A stretch of 64,000 nt of DNA from Verrucomicrobiota bacterium (GTDB taxonomy: Bacteria; Verrucomicrobiota; Verrucomicrobiia; Limisphaerales; J093), in assembly GCA_029556615.1 (NCBI GenBank), contig JAKQDD010000138.1:17396-81395 (forward strand), in the 5' to 3' direction. Positions 9,145-18,400 of this stretch are shown here, one piece after another; positions within the stretch are counted from its first letter, which is position 1; the number at the start of each line of letters is the position of its first letter. The position numbers were made by a program, and so were the translations under genes. A model generated the notes under the pieces. The model ran no database searches and was not told the origin of the DNA. It worked only from the letters and a program-made list of their open reading frames with translations.

Positions 9145-9746
9145 GCCAGGGGAAATCGGCGGAGCGGAGTGTACTTGGGGCCGTGCGGGGTGAGTTCGCT
9201 CCGGATCAGGTGTGCGGCCTCGAGCGTCCAGACTCCGGACTCGCCGGGCGTTGCCGCCTCGAGGGCGTTGCGCAGATTCCGGAGCGATGGGGTATCCAGC
9301 GGGCTGCGAATCCGGCCGATGGTGAGATGGGGGTGGAAGGGGCGATCGTCGATGGGTGCGGCGAAGGGGGCGGAGGCTCGGGTCACCCGCTGCTGGAGGG
9401 TGTGGAGTCGCCCGACGTCGCCGGTGATGCCGACCCAAAGGACGCGGGGAGATCTCAGGTCAGGGAATGCACCGGTGCCGGCGAGGCGCAACGCCAGGGT
9501 GCCGGTTCCCTGGCAAGCGGACTCGAGGGCGGACTCGAGTTGGGGCAGAAGGGGGACGGGCACGGTGGCATAGAAGAGGAGGGTGAGGTGGAGGAGATCC
9601 GGGTGGACCCAACGAAGCGCCGGGTGGTCAACGCAGGCCCGGGCATCCTGCTGGAGCCGGCGGATGGTCTTGCGCAGCGGTTCGCTGAGGTCCAAGGCGA
9701 CGAAGGCCCGAAACGGCTGGGGTGAGTCGGGCATGGGCTGTGCCAC
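9141..9746 (-). CDS. thpR: RNA 2',3'-cyclic phosphodiesterase (2H family)
   Basis: This 201-residue cytoplasmic protein has two HxT motifs, H53-L-T55 and H140-L-T142. They form the active site of 2H phosphoesterases that open 2',3'-cyclic phosphate ends of RNA (formerly '2'-5' RNA ligase'). FRAFVALDLSEPLR is the usual N-terminal strand/helix. The start could be the ATG at 9746 or an internal ATG four codons later. It is the first gene of the pair with hemW, overlapping it by four bases. Confidence 0.9.
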   Translation of the reverse strand: MAQPMPDSPQPFRAFVALDLSEPLRKTIRRLQQDARACVDHPALRWVHPDLLHLTLLFYATVPVPLLPQLESALESACQGTGTLALRLAGTGAFPDLRSPRVLWVGITGDVGRLHTLQQRVTRASAPFAAPIDDRPFHPHLTIGRIRSPLDTPSLRNLRNALEAATPGESGVWTLEAAHLIRSELTPHGPKYTPLRRFPLA

Positions 9747-9761
9747 TGCACTGCAGAGGGA

Positions 9762-10706
9762 TCACGCCATCCGATGGCCGAGGGCGGCTTCGTAGATATG
9801 GTACCATTCCTCCCGCGTGAGCTCGACGTCGGCGGTGGCGGCGGCCTCCTGGATCCGGGTGGGGGTGAGGGTGCCGATGATGGGGACGATGCCGGCCGGA
9901 TGCCTGAGGAGCCAGGCGAGGGCGACCTGGGCATGATTGAGGCCGCGATCGCGTCCGACGGCGCCGAGGACTTCGTGGAGTTTGAGCTTGCGCGCGTGAT
10001 CGGGGTCGCGGAGGTCGCCGACGCTCTGGTTGGCGAGTCGCCCGCCGCCGAGGGGGCTCCAGGCGAGCGGCGTCATGCCACGCTCGAGGCATTGGTCGAG
10101 GGTCCCGTCGTTGAAGGGGGCCAGGTGATCGAGGTGGATCTCGACCTGGTTGACGAGGAGCGGCATGGGGCAGGCCTGTTGGAGCATGGCGACCTGGCTT
10201 GGCCGGAAGTTGCTGACGCCGAAATGGAGGGCCTTGCCGGATTCCTTCAAGCGGGCAAAGGCGTCGGCGACCTCGGCGGGGTCGCACAGCACGTCGGGCC
10301 GGTGGAGTTGATAGAGATCAAGATGATCGGTTCCCAGCCGCTGGAGCGATTTCTCGCACGACTCGAGAATGTGGCTGGCGGAGAAATCGTAGCGGTAAGG
10401 GCTCGAGGGGGTTGAGTCGCCGGGTTTGCGGATGCCGCACTTCGAGGCGATGAGGATTCGGGGACGCAGGTCAGGGATCTCGCTCAGGACACGGCCGAAG
10501 AGCGTCTCGGCCAGGCCATCGCAGTAGATGTCCGCGTGATCGAAGAGGGTGAAACCGGCCTCGACGGCAGCGAGAACGGCCTCGCGGCTGCGGGCTTCCC
10601 GTTCGGGGGTGACTTGAGAAGGGTCCCAGGTGCCGGCGAGTCGCCAGGCCCCGTACGCGATCCGGCTCGATATCAGCGGGCTGCGCCCGAGCGTAATGGT
10701 CTTCAT
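9762..10706 (-). CDS. Aldo/keto reductase (YdhF-like)
   Basis: This NADPH-dependent aldo/keto reductase has a TIM-barrel fold of about 314 residues. The catalytic tetrad is visible: D56 and Y61 (FDHADIYCD), K89 (IASKCG) and H135 (LYQLHRPD). NADP-binding residues appear late (GIVPIIGTLTPTRIQEA). It is closest in pattern to the YdhF type. I use the ATG at 10706 (MKTITLGRS); two upstream in-frame ATGs at 10721 and 10757 add only unstructured residues. It ends 16 bp before thpR, so it is the probable first gene of the AKR-thpR-hemW operon. The physiological carbonyl substrate is unknown. Confidence 0.9.
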   Translation of the reverse strand: MKTITLGRSPLISSRIAYGAWRLAGTWDPSQVTPEREARSREAVLAAVEAGFTLFDHADIYCDGLAETLFGRVLSEIPDLRPRILIASKCGIRKPGDSTPSSPYRYDFSASHILESCEKSLQRLGTDHLDLYQLHRPDVLCDPAEVADAFARLKESGKALHFGVSNFRPSQVAMLQQACPMPLLVNQVEIHLDHLAPFNDGTLDQCLERGMTPLAWSPLGGGRLANQSVGDLRDPDHARKLKLHEVLGAVGRDRGLNHAQVALAWLLRHPAGIVPIIGTLTPTRIQEAAATADVELTREEWYHIYEAALGHRMA

Positions 10707-10882
10707 GATGCGTGCTTTCATGAAGCATAGACAGAGCGCGGGTTGGCTGCAACCCAAGCCTGCGTTTGCGTGTTGCTTCGACGGCGACGCGGATCCAAGC
10801 GGTTGGTCAGGAGGCGAATCGAACGGGCATGGCGAGTTCGTTTGAGATTGTGTGCCTAGGGCGTTGAGAGTATGGAGACCGT

Positions 10883-12043
10883 ATGCAAACCCCTTGGAAT
10901 CAAAGCGGTCACCGCCGCCTCGGCGTGACGATTCTCGCAGCGCTCCTCGGTTGTTGCGTCACGTCAGCTCCGAAAGCGCAGCTGACCTGGACCTCGAACC
11001 CGAGTGCCGCGTCGGATGTTTTCAACGGCATTTGTTACGGCTCCGGTTCCTACGTGGCGTGCGGTGTCAACAACTCCGGGGCACTGGTGACGACCTCGGA
11101 GACCGGGGATGTGTGGGTGCCCCAGCATCTTGGGGATTTCTTTGCTGCCGAGGACGCGATCTGGGGCCATGGCCTATTCGTGACGGTTCATCGGCTGGGG
11201 AAGGCTTACTGGTCGGCTGACGGAGTGACGTGGACCGCGGGCGCCACGGGGGTGTATGTGCCGCTTTTCGGCGTTTGCGCTGGTCCGGAGGGCTTCATGG
11301 CGGTCGGCGGCGACCCCCTGGCCGGGGGTGTGATTCTCAGCTCGAGCGATGCCAAGACATGGACGGCGGTCACGGGGGTTTCCGAGTCACCGCTGCAGGG
11401 CGTCGCGTACGCCAATGGAACGTTCGTGGTGGTTGGCGACAACGGGACGGTGCTGGTTTCCGGCGATGGCGGTGCGTCGTGGAACAAGAACCCGGATTGG
11501 CGGTTCGGGAGCCTCCGGCGGGTTCGCCATCTCGAAGGGCGGTTTGTGGCGGTGGGATCCGACGGACAAATCACGTCGTCGGTCGATGGCGGCCAATGGA
11601 GTTTTCAGGTGCCGATCCAACGGAACTACCTGCACGACGTCGCGGCATGCGCTGGGCAGTGGGTTGCCGTTGGGGACCAGGGGACGCTGCTCACCTCGGC
11701 GGACGGTCTGGAGTGGGCCTCGGCGGATTCGGGAACGACGGCCGTGCTGCGGGGTGTTGCGTTTGGCGACCGGCGGTTTGTCGCCGTGGGAGGCCATGGC
11801 ACGCGTCTGGTCTCGGACCGGATGGCCCCGGTCGATGCGAGGCTCAGGATACGGATTGAGGGGAGCACGGCGCGCCTCGAGACGGACAGTCAGCCCGGGT
11901 TCCAGTATCACTTGGAACGCGCAGCGGACTTCTCGGGTTGGGAGCCGGTCGGGCCGGGTCAAGCCGGGACCGGGGGGGCTCTGGAGTGGGCCGAACCGAT
12001 CGAGGAGGATGTCAGTCACTTCTTTCGCATGCGCATCGAGTAG
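10883..12043 (+). CDS. Secreted beta-propeller protein with BNR/Asp-box-like repeats
   Basis: This 386-residue protein has an N-terminal signal peptide (about residues 10-32, LGVTILAALLGCCVTSAPKAQ). About seven repeats follow of the form 'G.FVAVG..G.I..S.DG..W', for example GTFVVVGDNGTVLVSGDGGASW and GRFVAVGSDGQITSSVDGGQW. These are the strands of a sialidase/BNR-type propeller. The C-terminal 70 residues form a small beta domain (LRIRIEGSTARLETDSQPGFQYHLERAADFSGW) seen as a tail on many secreted verrucomicrobial proteins. No catalytic sialidase Arg triad is evident, so binding or an envelope role is more likely than hydrolysis. It stands alone and divergent from the AKR gene. Confidence 0.75.
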   Translation: MQTPWNQSGHRRLGVTILAALLGCCVTSAPKAQLTWTSNPSAASDVFNGICYGSGSYVACGVNNSGALVTTSETGDVWVPQHLGDFFAAEDAIWGHGLFVTVHRLGKAYWSADGVTWTAGATGVYVPLFGVCAGPEGFMAVGGDPLAGGVILSSSDAKTWTAVTGVSESPLQGVAYANGTFVVVGDNGTVLVSGDGGASWNKNPDWRFGSLRRVRHLEGRFVAVGSDGQITSSVDGGQWSFQVPIQRNYLHDVAACAGQWVAVGDQGTLLTSADGLEWASADSGTTAVLRGVAFGDRRFVAVGGHGTRLVSDRMAPVDARLRIRIEGSTARLETDSQPGFQYHLERAADFSGWEPVGPGQAGTGGALEWAEPIEEDVSHFFRMRIE

Positions 12044-12176
12044 TGACCGTCAATTTGGGGTCTTGCCAAACCGCTTGCATTCCGGGCGTCGGGGCGCAGA
12101 CTTGCGGACATCAATGATGCGGCCCTGATGTGGGGCCGGGGCGCACCGGGATGGTGCGGAGACAGGGACTGTAGCC

Positions 12177-13343
12177 ATGCGAACGACGTATGTTCCGCCG
12201 TTGACCGCCGAGACCGCGAAGGAGCTTCAGCGCCGGGCGATTGCCCCCGCGGCAGCGATGTCTGAGGCCTCGCATCCTGCCAAGGGGGATGTGTTCTTGG
12301 TGGGTCTGGATTTGGGGACGAACACGAGCTGTTTGAAGCTTTCGCCGGCGGGGAGCCGCGAGGTGGTCTTTTCGGAGATAGTGCCGACGGTGGTGGGGTA
12401 TGCGAAGGAGGGGATCGTCGAGAACGTGCTGCCGGGGAATGCGCAGGTCTTGTTTGGGGAAGCGGCGATGAAGCACCGGCTGTACCTGCGGATGCTGTCG
12501 CCGCTGGCGAACGGGGTGGTGGCGGACCTGGCGGCTGCGCACGATTTTGCCCGGCACTTGCGGCAGTTGCTGGATGTGCCGATGGGTGCGGAACTGCGGG
12601 CGGTGGTGGGCGTGCCGGCGTCGGCGGATCGGGCGGCGCGGGAGAACGTCTGCCAGATGTTGAACGGGTTTTTCCCGAAGGTGATTCTGGTGCCGGAGCC
12701 ATTCCTGGCCGCGCTGGGGTACCGGGACGAAGGGCGGCTCGGCGATCCGGCGTATGTCGACCCGGTGAGGAACTCGATGTTTGTGGACATCGGGGCTGGG
12801 ACGACGGACGTCTGCCTGGTGCAGGGGTATCATCCGACCGCAGACGACCAGGTGAGCGTGCCGTTTGCCGGGGACAAGGTGGATGAGCTTCTGAGCGACG
12901 CGATCCGGCGGGTGTATCCGGACGTGCATCTCTCGCAGGTGCGGATTCGCGAGGTCAAGGAGGCCCATTCCTACGTGGGACCGATGGAATCCCCGGTCAC
13001 GGTGGACGCGGTGGTGGGGGGCAAGCTGCGACGGCTGGATCTGGGGGAAGCGATCGGGGATGCGTGCCAGGCGCTGCTGATGAAGGTCTTTGACTGTGTG
13101 AAAGCGATGATCGGCCAGGCGTCCACGGACAGTGTGGCCGAGGTGATGCGGAACATCATCCTCACGGGGGGCGGGAGCCGGATTCGGAACATCGACGCCG
13201 AGCTGCAGCGGCTGCTGGTCGAGGACGGCTATGAGAAACCGCGCGTGCAGACCGTGGGGGAGGATTACAAGGAGTACGTGGCGCGCGGGGCCTTGGCGGC
13301 CGGTCGTCAGGCGCGAGAAAACCAGTGGATAGCCTTGGGCTGA
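12177..13343 (+). CDS. MamK-like bacterial actin homologue
   Basis: This is an actin-fold ATPase of 388 residues. The phosphate-1 loop is GLDLGTNTS (from residue 43), phosphate-2 is VDIGAGTTDVC and the adenosine loop is LTGGGSRIR. Patterns are closer to MamK, the magnetosome filament protein, than to MreB. Examples are VGVPASA, VPEPFLAALGY, the ADDQVSVPFAGDKVDELL block, REVKEAHSYVG and a QWIALG-like C-terminus. It has a 38-residue N-terminal extension. A filament with a cytoskeletal or segregation role is inferred. No magnetosome genes are present. The stop codon directly touches the ATG of the phosphofructokinase gene, implying one transcript. Confidence 0.85.
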   Translation: MRTTYVPPLTAETAKELQRRAIAPAAAMSEASHPAKGDVFLVGLDLGTNTSCLKLSPAGSREVVFSEIVPTVVGYAKEGIVENVLPGNAQVLFGEAAMKHRLYLRMLSPLANGVVADLAAAHDFARHLRQLLDVPMGAELRAVVGVPASADRAARENVCQMLNGFFPKVILVPEPFLAALGYRDEGRLGDPAYVDPVRNSMFVDIGAGTTDVCLVQGYHPTADDQVSVPFAGDKVDELLSDAIRRVYPDVHLSQVRIREVKEAHSYVGPMESPVTVDAVVGGKLRRLDLGEAIGDACQALLMKVFDCVKAMIGQASTDSVAEVMRNIILTGGGSRIRNIDAELQRLLVEDGYEKPRVQTVGEDYKEYVARGALAAGRQARENQWIALG

Positions 13344-14429
13344 ATGAACACGCGCATTGGCATCCTAACGGGCGGCGGCGATTGTCCGGGGCTGAACGCG
13401 GTGATCCGGGCCGTGGTGAAGACGTCTGCGAAACGCGGCTGGGAAACGGTGGGAATCCTGGGCGGGTTCGACGGCTTGCTGACGCCGGTGCGGAGTCGAC
13501 CGTTGGACTACCACGAGATGGACGGTCTGCTGTTCGTGGGGGGCACGATTCTGGGGACCTCGAACAAGGGGCGATTCACAGCCAAGACGGGACACGGGGA
13601 GGTTCAGCGGGTGCCCTCGGACATCCTCGAGGAGGCGAAGGCGAACATCGAGGCGCTGGGGTTGAGGGCCCTGGTGGTGGTGGGGGGCGACGGGTCGTTG
13701 ACGATCGCCCAGCAGTTGTACGAGACCGGAGTGCCGATTGTCGGCGTGCCGAAGACGATTGACAACGACCTGGAAGCGACGGCGACGACGTTCGGCTTCG
13801 ACTCGGCGGTGGCGTGCGCGACCGACGCGCTCGATCGGCTGCGGACCACAGCGGAGAGCCACAGCCGGGTCATGGTGCTCGAAGTGATGGGTCGGTATGC
13901 AGGGTGGATTGCGGTGGCCGCCGGGATTGCCGGGGGGGGCGATGTGATCCTGATCCCGGAGATTCCATTCGAGTACGAGAGCATCTGCACGAAGATCGCG
14001 GAGCGGTCGGCGGACGGTCGGCGGTTCACGCTGGTGGTGGTGGCGGAGGGGGCGCGGGAGCGGGGCGGCGACTACGCAACGGTCGGCGGGGATGAGTCCA
14101 ACCGCGAGGCGCGCTTGGGCGGGATGGGCGCCCGGGTGGCCGCCGAGATCCAGCGGCGGACGGGTCAGGAGACTCGCGTGTGTGTGCTCGGCCATTTGCA
14201 GCGGGGAGGGGCGCCGACGACGTTTGACCGGTTGATTTGCACCCGGTTTGGGACGCGGGCGGTGCAGTTGGTGGCCGAGGAGCGATTCGGGTGCATGGTG
14301 GCGTTCCGTCCGCCCGATATGGTGGGGGTGAAGATCACCGAAGCCATCGGGCGGTTGCGTCAGGTGCCTGCCGACGGCGAGTGGGTGCTCACGGCGCGCT
14401 CGCTGGGGATCAGCTTTGGCGACCGCTGA
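13344..14429 (+). CDS. pfkA: 6-phosphofructokinase
   Basis: This glycolytic enzyme phosphorylates fructose-6-phosphate and is 361 residues long. Landmarks are the N-terminal GILTGGGDCPGLNAVIR, GGDGS with G117 (position 104 of E. coli PfkA), PKTIDNDL with K137 (position 124), VMGRYAGWIA and VLGHLQRGG. Gly at the first site is associated with ATP use. Lys at the second is typical of pyrophosphate-dependent relatives, so donor specificity should be called with care. No extra bases separate it from the upstream actin-like gene, and no ribosome site is visible between them, suggesting translational coupling. Confidence 0.92.
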   Translation: MNTRIGILTGGGDCPGLNAVIRAVVKTSAKRGWETVGILGGFDGLLTPVRSRPLDYHEMDGLLFVGGTILGTSNKGRFTAKTGHGEVQRVPSDILEEAKANIEALGLRALVVVGGDGSLTIAQQLYETGVPIVGVPKTIDNDLEATATTFGFDSAVACATDALDRLRTTAESHSRVMVLEVMGRYAGWIAVAAGIAGGGDVILIPEIPFEYESICTKIAERSADGRRFTLVVVAEGARERGGDYATVGGDESNREARLGGMGARVAAEIQRRTGQETRVCVLGHLQRGGAPTTFDRLICTRFGTRAVQLVAEERFGCMVAFRPPDMVGVKITEAIGRLRQVPADGEWVLTARSLGISFGDR

Positions 14430-14516
14430 TCCGCCCCGAATCTGCGCGGGGATCATTCCTCGCCGATTTCTCACTTCCGGTTTGAGTCCGCCGGGGAAGT
14501 CTGGCTGACTTCCCGC

Positions 14517-17500
14517 ATGAGCGCCTCTCCAGATCCCGTCCCGTGCGGTCCGAATTCCTGCGATTGCCAATCCGGTGTCAGCCGGCGTGAGTTTCTGAGG
14601 CGGACGAGCCTGGCGGCGGCCGGGGTGACGGCAGCCACCTGGCCCGCGGTAGCCGGGCCGTTCAGTGCGGAGGATTTCCAATCGTTGATTCCGGTGGACA
14701 AGAAGCTGGATCCGGCCTGGGTGAAATCGCTTGCGGCTCGCGGGGAGCCGACGGTGTACAGGGGGGCGGAGCTTGACAAGATTGGGATGCCGATTGGCGG
14801 TCTATGCACGGGGCAGCTCTATCTGGGAGGCGACGGGCGGCTATGGCATTGGGATCTGTTCAACCTGCCGCAGCCGTCGAACTTCAGGGATACGAGCGGT
14901 CCGAACTATGCGCGGCCGCCGAGCCCGTACTCACCGATCGAGCAGGGCTTCGGGATCCGTGTGACCTCGGGCGTGGGCAGCCCGGTGCGGACGCTTGACC
15001 GCCGGGGGTTTGCCGCCGAGCACATTCGGTTTCGCGGGGAGTACCCGATGGCGCATGTGGAATATGCGGACCCTGCGTTTCCGGTGAGCGTTTCGCTCGA
15101 GGCGTTCTCGCCGTTCCTTCCGCTGAGCATGGCGGACTCGTCATTGCCGGCGACGGTGATGCGGTTCACGGTGAAGAACACGAGTGCGGCGCCGGTCGAG
15201 GTGGTGGTGGCGGGCTGGTTCGAGAACGCCGTGTGCCGGGGCATGGGTCCCTCGCCTCTGGCGAGGCACCGCAACCGCGTGATTCGCGAGTCGGGGATGA
15301 CCTTCGTGCAATGCACGGCGGAGCGGCCTCCAAGCGATCAGGTGCCGGCCCCGCGGTCGGAGATTGTCTACGAGACCTTCGAGAACGGGTACGGCGCGTG
15401 GGAGAAGACGGGGGACGCTTTTGGCGCAGAGCCGGCGCCGGGAACGCTGGCGTCGCAGAACCCGGTGACCGGGTTTGCGGGGAAGCGGCTGGTCAACACG
15501 TTTCTCGAGGGGGACGGCACGAGGGGGCAGTTGATCTCGCCATGGTTCACGATCGAGCGGCGGTTCATTGCGTTTCTGATGGGCGGGGGCGCCCATGCGG
15601 GGCGGACGTGCATGAACCTGCTGGTCCATGGACAGGTGGTGCGGACGGCGACCGGGCGCAACGAGGAGCGGCTTGACTGGCAGGAATGGGACGTGAGCGA
15701 GTTCGAGGGGAAGCGGGCGCGGCTTCAGATAGTGGACGAGGCGACGGAGGGCTGGGGCCACATCAACGTGGATCAGATCGTATTCACGGATGCGCCTCCG
15801 TCGAGTCGGGTACCGCTCGAGGAGCGGGAGGACTACGGTTCGATGGGGTTGGCAGTGATGGGGGGGGATGCGGCGGCGTTTGGCCGGAGCCATGTTGGCA
15901 CGCGGGAGGAGATCTTCTACGGGAGACCGCCTGAGGGGCCGGTCGAGGACGCCGTCAGGCGGCTGGGCGAGAGGCCGATCGGGGCGGTGGGGCGGCGCTT
16001 GTCGCTGGCTCCGGGCGCGGAGGGTGACGTGGTGTTTGTGGTGGCCTGGTATTTTCCCGGGATGATGCGGGGGGCACTCGGGCCGCTGCAGGATGTGAAG
16101 ACGCTGAAGCGGTCGTATGCCAAGCGGTTTGGGTCCGCGGCGGAGGTGGCGAGGCATGTGACGGGTCAGTTCGAGCGGTTGGCGGGAGGGACGCGGCTGT
16201 GGAACCGGACCTGGTACGATTCGACGCTGCCGTACTGGTTTCTGGATCGGACGTTTGCGCCGATCTGCACGCTGGCGACGAGCACCTGCTTTCAATTCGA
16301 CAATGGCCGGTTCTACGCCTTCGAGGGTGTTTACTGTTGCCAGGGCACGTGTCAGCACGTGTGGAATTACGCGCAATCGGTGGCGCGGATTTTTCCGGAA
16401 CTCGAGCGGGACTTGCGGGTGCGGACAGATTTTGGGACGTCCTGGCACGAGGATGGGGCGACGGACTATCGCGGGGAGTGCGCCCGGCACGTGGCGCACG
16501 ACGGGCAGTGCGGGGTGATATTGCGTGTCTGGCGGGAGCATCAGATGAGCCCGGACGACGGGATGCTGCGGTCGATCTGGCCGCGGGTTCGCCGGTCGAT
16601 CGAGTATCTCATCACGCTGGACGGGGGCGAGGACGGGCTGCTTGAGGGCGAACAATACAACACGCTGGACGCGGCCTGGTTTGGGCCGATGGCGTGGATC
16701 AGCTCGTTCTATCTGGCGGCGCTGCGGGCGGGCGAGGCGATGGCGGAGGAGATGGGGGACCGGGTGTTTGCGGAGCGGTGCGGGAGGATTGCGGAGCGGG
16801 GGGCGCGGGCTCTGGTCCGGGAGCTGTACAATGGCGAGTACTTTATTCACAAGCCGGACCCGGCGCATCCGAACGCGACGAACACGAACGACGGATGTCA
16901 CATCGACCAGTTGATGGGACAGGCGTGGGCGTTGCAGGTGGGGTTGCCGCGGGTGGTGGGGGCGGCGGAGACGCGATCGGCGCTCGATGCGGTGTGGAAG
17001 TACAACTTCACGCCGGACGTCGGGCCGTTTCGGGACGGCTCACGGATCAAAGGGGGGCGGTGGTATGCGATGGCGGGGGAGGGCGGGGTGGTGATGACCA
17101 CGTTTCCGCGGGGGGGTGTCGAGAGGGCGGCCGGGCAGGGGGGCTTTGGGTTCTACTTCAATGAAGTCTGGACGGGTCAGGAGCACCAGTTGGCGGCGCA
17201 CATGATGGCTGAGGGGATGGTTGACCGGGCGCTGGTGATCACGCGGGTGATCCACGACCGTCACCATGCGGCCCGGCGGAACCCGTACAACGAGGTCGAG
17301 TGCTCGGATCACTATACTCGGGCGATGTCGAGTCACGGGACGTTTCTGGCGGCGTGCGGCTACGAGCATCACGGGCCGAAGGGGCATCTCGGGTTTGCGC
17401 CGCGGCTCTCGCCCGAGCGATTCAAGGCACCGTTTACTGCGGCGGAAGGCTGGGGCCAGTTCGAGCAGGTGCGGACGGCGTCGGGGCAAGTCGAGACCCT

Positions 17501-17702
17501 GAGGATCCGGTATGGCCGGTTGCGCCTCAGGACCCTGGCGTTCGCGGTGGCGGAAGGTTCAGAGCCTCGAGAGGCGCGGGTGCGACTGAACGGGGCGCCG
17601 GTGGCGGCGTCGATGAGCGCCACGGGATCTCGGGTCCTGGTGGCGTTGGGGGAGATGGTGACGATTCCAGAGGGGGCGACGCTCGAGGTGACGCTGGCTT
17701 GA
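14517..17702 (+). CDS. GH116-family glycosidase with Tat signal and inserted beta-sandwich module
   Basis: This 1061-residue enzyme is related to bacterial/eukaryotic non-lysosomal glucosylceramidase (GBA2). A twin-arginine signal (SRREFLRR, residues 22-29, then a hydrophobic stretch) predicts export in folded form. The GH116 N-terminal beta domain (GMPIGGLCTGQLYLGGDG) is interrupted at about residues 280-425. The inserted module (YETFENGYGAWEKTGDAFG...GWGHINVDQIVFTD) resembles lectin-like modules attached to levanase-type enzymes. The catalytic (alpha/alpha)6 part follows. By comparison with GBA2, E603 (FYAFEG) is the likely nucleophile and D718 (NTLDAAW) the acid/base. Cleavage of a beta-glucoside or beta-xyloside is inferred. 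A strong terminator follows at 17785. Confidence 0.85.
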   Translation: MSASPDPVPCGPNSCDCQSGVSRREFLRRTSLAAAGVTAATWPAVAGPFSAEDFQSLIPVDKKLDPAWVKSLAARGEPTVYRGAELDKIGMPIGGLCTGQLYLGGDGRLWHWDLFNLPQPSNFRDTSGPNYARPPSPYSPIEQGFGIRVTSGVGSPVRTLDRRGFAAEHIRFRGEYPMAHVEYADPAFPVSVSLEAFSPFLPLSMADSSLPATVMRFTVKNTSAAPVEVVVAGWFENAVCRGMGPSPLARHRNRVIRESGMTFVQCTAERPPSDQVPAPRSEIVYETFENGYGAWEKTGDAFGAEPAPGTLASQNPVTGFAGKRLVNTFLEGDGTRGQLISPWFTIERRFIAFLMGGGAHAGRTCMNLLVHGQVVRTATGRNEERLDWQEWDVSEFEGKRARLQIVDEATEGWGHINVDQIVFTDAPPSSRVPLEEREDYGSMGLAVMGGDAAAFGRSHVGTREEIFYGRPPEGPVEDAVRRLGERPIGAVGRRLSLAPGAEGDVVFVVAWYFPGMMRGALGPLQDVKTLKRSYAKRFGSAAEVARHVTGQFERLAGGTRLWNRTWYDSTLPYWFLDRTFAPICTLATSTCFQFDNGRFYAFEGVYCCQGTCQHVWNYAQSVARIFPELERDLRVRTDFGTSWHEDGATDYRGECARHVAHDGQCGVILRVWREHQMSPDDGMLRSIWPRVRRSIEYLITLDGGEDGLLEGEQYNTLDAAWFGPMAWISSFYLAALRAGEAMAEEMGDRVFAERCGRIAERGARALVRELYNGEYFIHKPDPAHPNATNTNDGCHIDQLMGQAWALQVGLPRVVGAAETRSALDAVWKYNFTPDVGPFRDGSRIKGGRWYAMAGEGGVVMTTFPRGGVERAAGQGGFGFYFNEVWTGQEHQLAAHMMAEGMVDRALVITRVIHDRHHAARRNPYNEVECSDHYTRAMSSHGTFLAACGYEHHGPKGHLGFAPRLSPERFKAPFTAAEGWGQFEQVRTASGQVETLRIRYGRLRLRTLAFAVAEGSEPREARVRLNGAPVAASMSATGSRVLVALGEMVTIPEGATLEVTLA

Positions 17703-17784
17703 GGAATACAGCTCGGGCTTGGTGCGACAGGCCTCGCGGGGACGGCGGATCGATATTCCGGTGCACCAAACCCTGAAAACGCAA

Positions 17785-17825
17785 CCGCCGCTCCCGTGAG
17801 CCGGGAGCGGCGGGTGTTCTTTTTG
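17785..17825 (+). terminator. Intrinsic terminator after the GH116 gene
   Basis: A perfect 12-bp GC-rich stem (CCGCCGCTCCCG / CGGGAGCGGCGG) with a 5-base loop (TGAGC) is followed by TGTTCTTTTT. It lies 82 bp downstream of the GH116 stop. On the opposite strand the stem is followed by TTGCGTTTTC, so it may also stop transcription of the convergent RRM gene. Confidence 0.88.
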
Positions 17826-17928
17826 AAAACAGTTCCCGGCCTCGATTATATTCCGGGGAGGAACGGTCGGGGGCTCGGGTCTCTGCGTGGTTGCCGCCGG
17901 GTCGACCGGCGGCAGAGCACCGGTAGGC

Positions 17929-18258
17929 TTAGTAACGACCCCGGCGGTCACCGCGGAATTCGCGGCGAGGACCGCGGCCGCCACCGCCGCCGCCGCCCGG
18001 AGGGCGATCTTCCTTGGGGCGGGCCAAGTTGACCGTGAGATTCCGGCCGTCCAGCGAAGCGCCATTCATGGCTTCAATGGCCTTTTGGGCTTCCTCCGGA
18101 GTGCTCATGGTGACAAACCCGAAGCCGCGGGGCCTTCCGGTGGCGCGGTCGAGCATGAGGGTCGCCTCTACGACGACGCCGTAGGGCGCGAAAGCGTCGT
18201 TCAGATCGCTTTCCGTCGTATTGAAGGAGAGGTTTCCCACGAATAGTTTTGTGTTCAC
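17929..18258 (-). CDS. Glycine-rich RRM-domain RNA-binding protein
   Basis: This is a single RNA recognition motif with a disordered Gly/Arg tail, about 109 residues. RNP2 is KLFVGNLSF and RNP1 is RGFGFVTM, followed by MNGASLDGRNLTVNLARP and then a GGGGGGGRGPRREFRG tail. Such proteins bind single-stranded RNA and are often cold-induced RNA chaperones in bacteria. I choose the GTG at 18258 (reading MNTKLFVGN) because it gives the standard family N-terminus. A TTG at 18270 would add four residues and has a GGAG 12 bases upstream, so it is a fair alternative. The gene is monocistronic and convergent with the GH116 gene. Confidence 0.9.
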   Translation of the reverse strand: MNTKLFVGNLSFNTTESDLNDAFAPYGVVVEATLMLDRATGRPRGFGFVTMSTPEEAQKAIEAMNGASLDGRNLTVNLARPKEDRPPGGGGGGGRGPRREFRGDRRGRY

Positions 18259-18400
18259 GTGATGTACCAAGTACCGGACCGACTCCTGCGTTCTCCAAAC
18301 TGTTCCCGACCATCGGGTTTCAAATCATCACTGAACCAGGTTCAACTGAGGATCCACCATGTCTTGGGCGCCATGAGCCAACTACCGGACGGGGGGGAAC

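Noticed and set aside
7927..9438. 503-residue version of HemW starting at 9438
   Set aside because: The added N-terminus is Arg/Pro-rich shadow sequence across thpR. The ATGA overlap at 9144 fixes the start.
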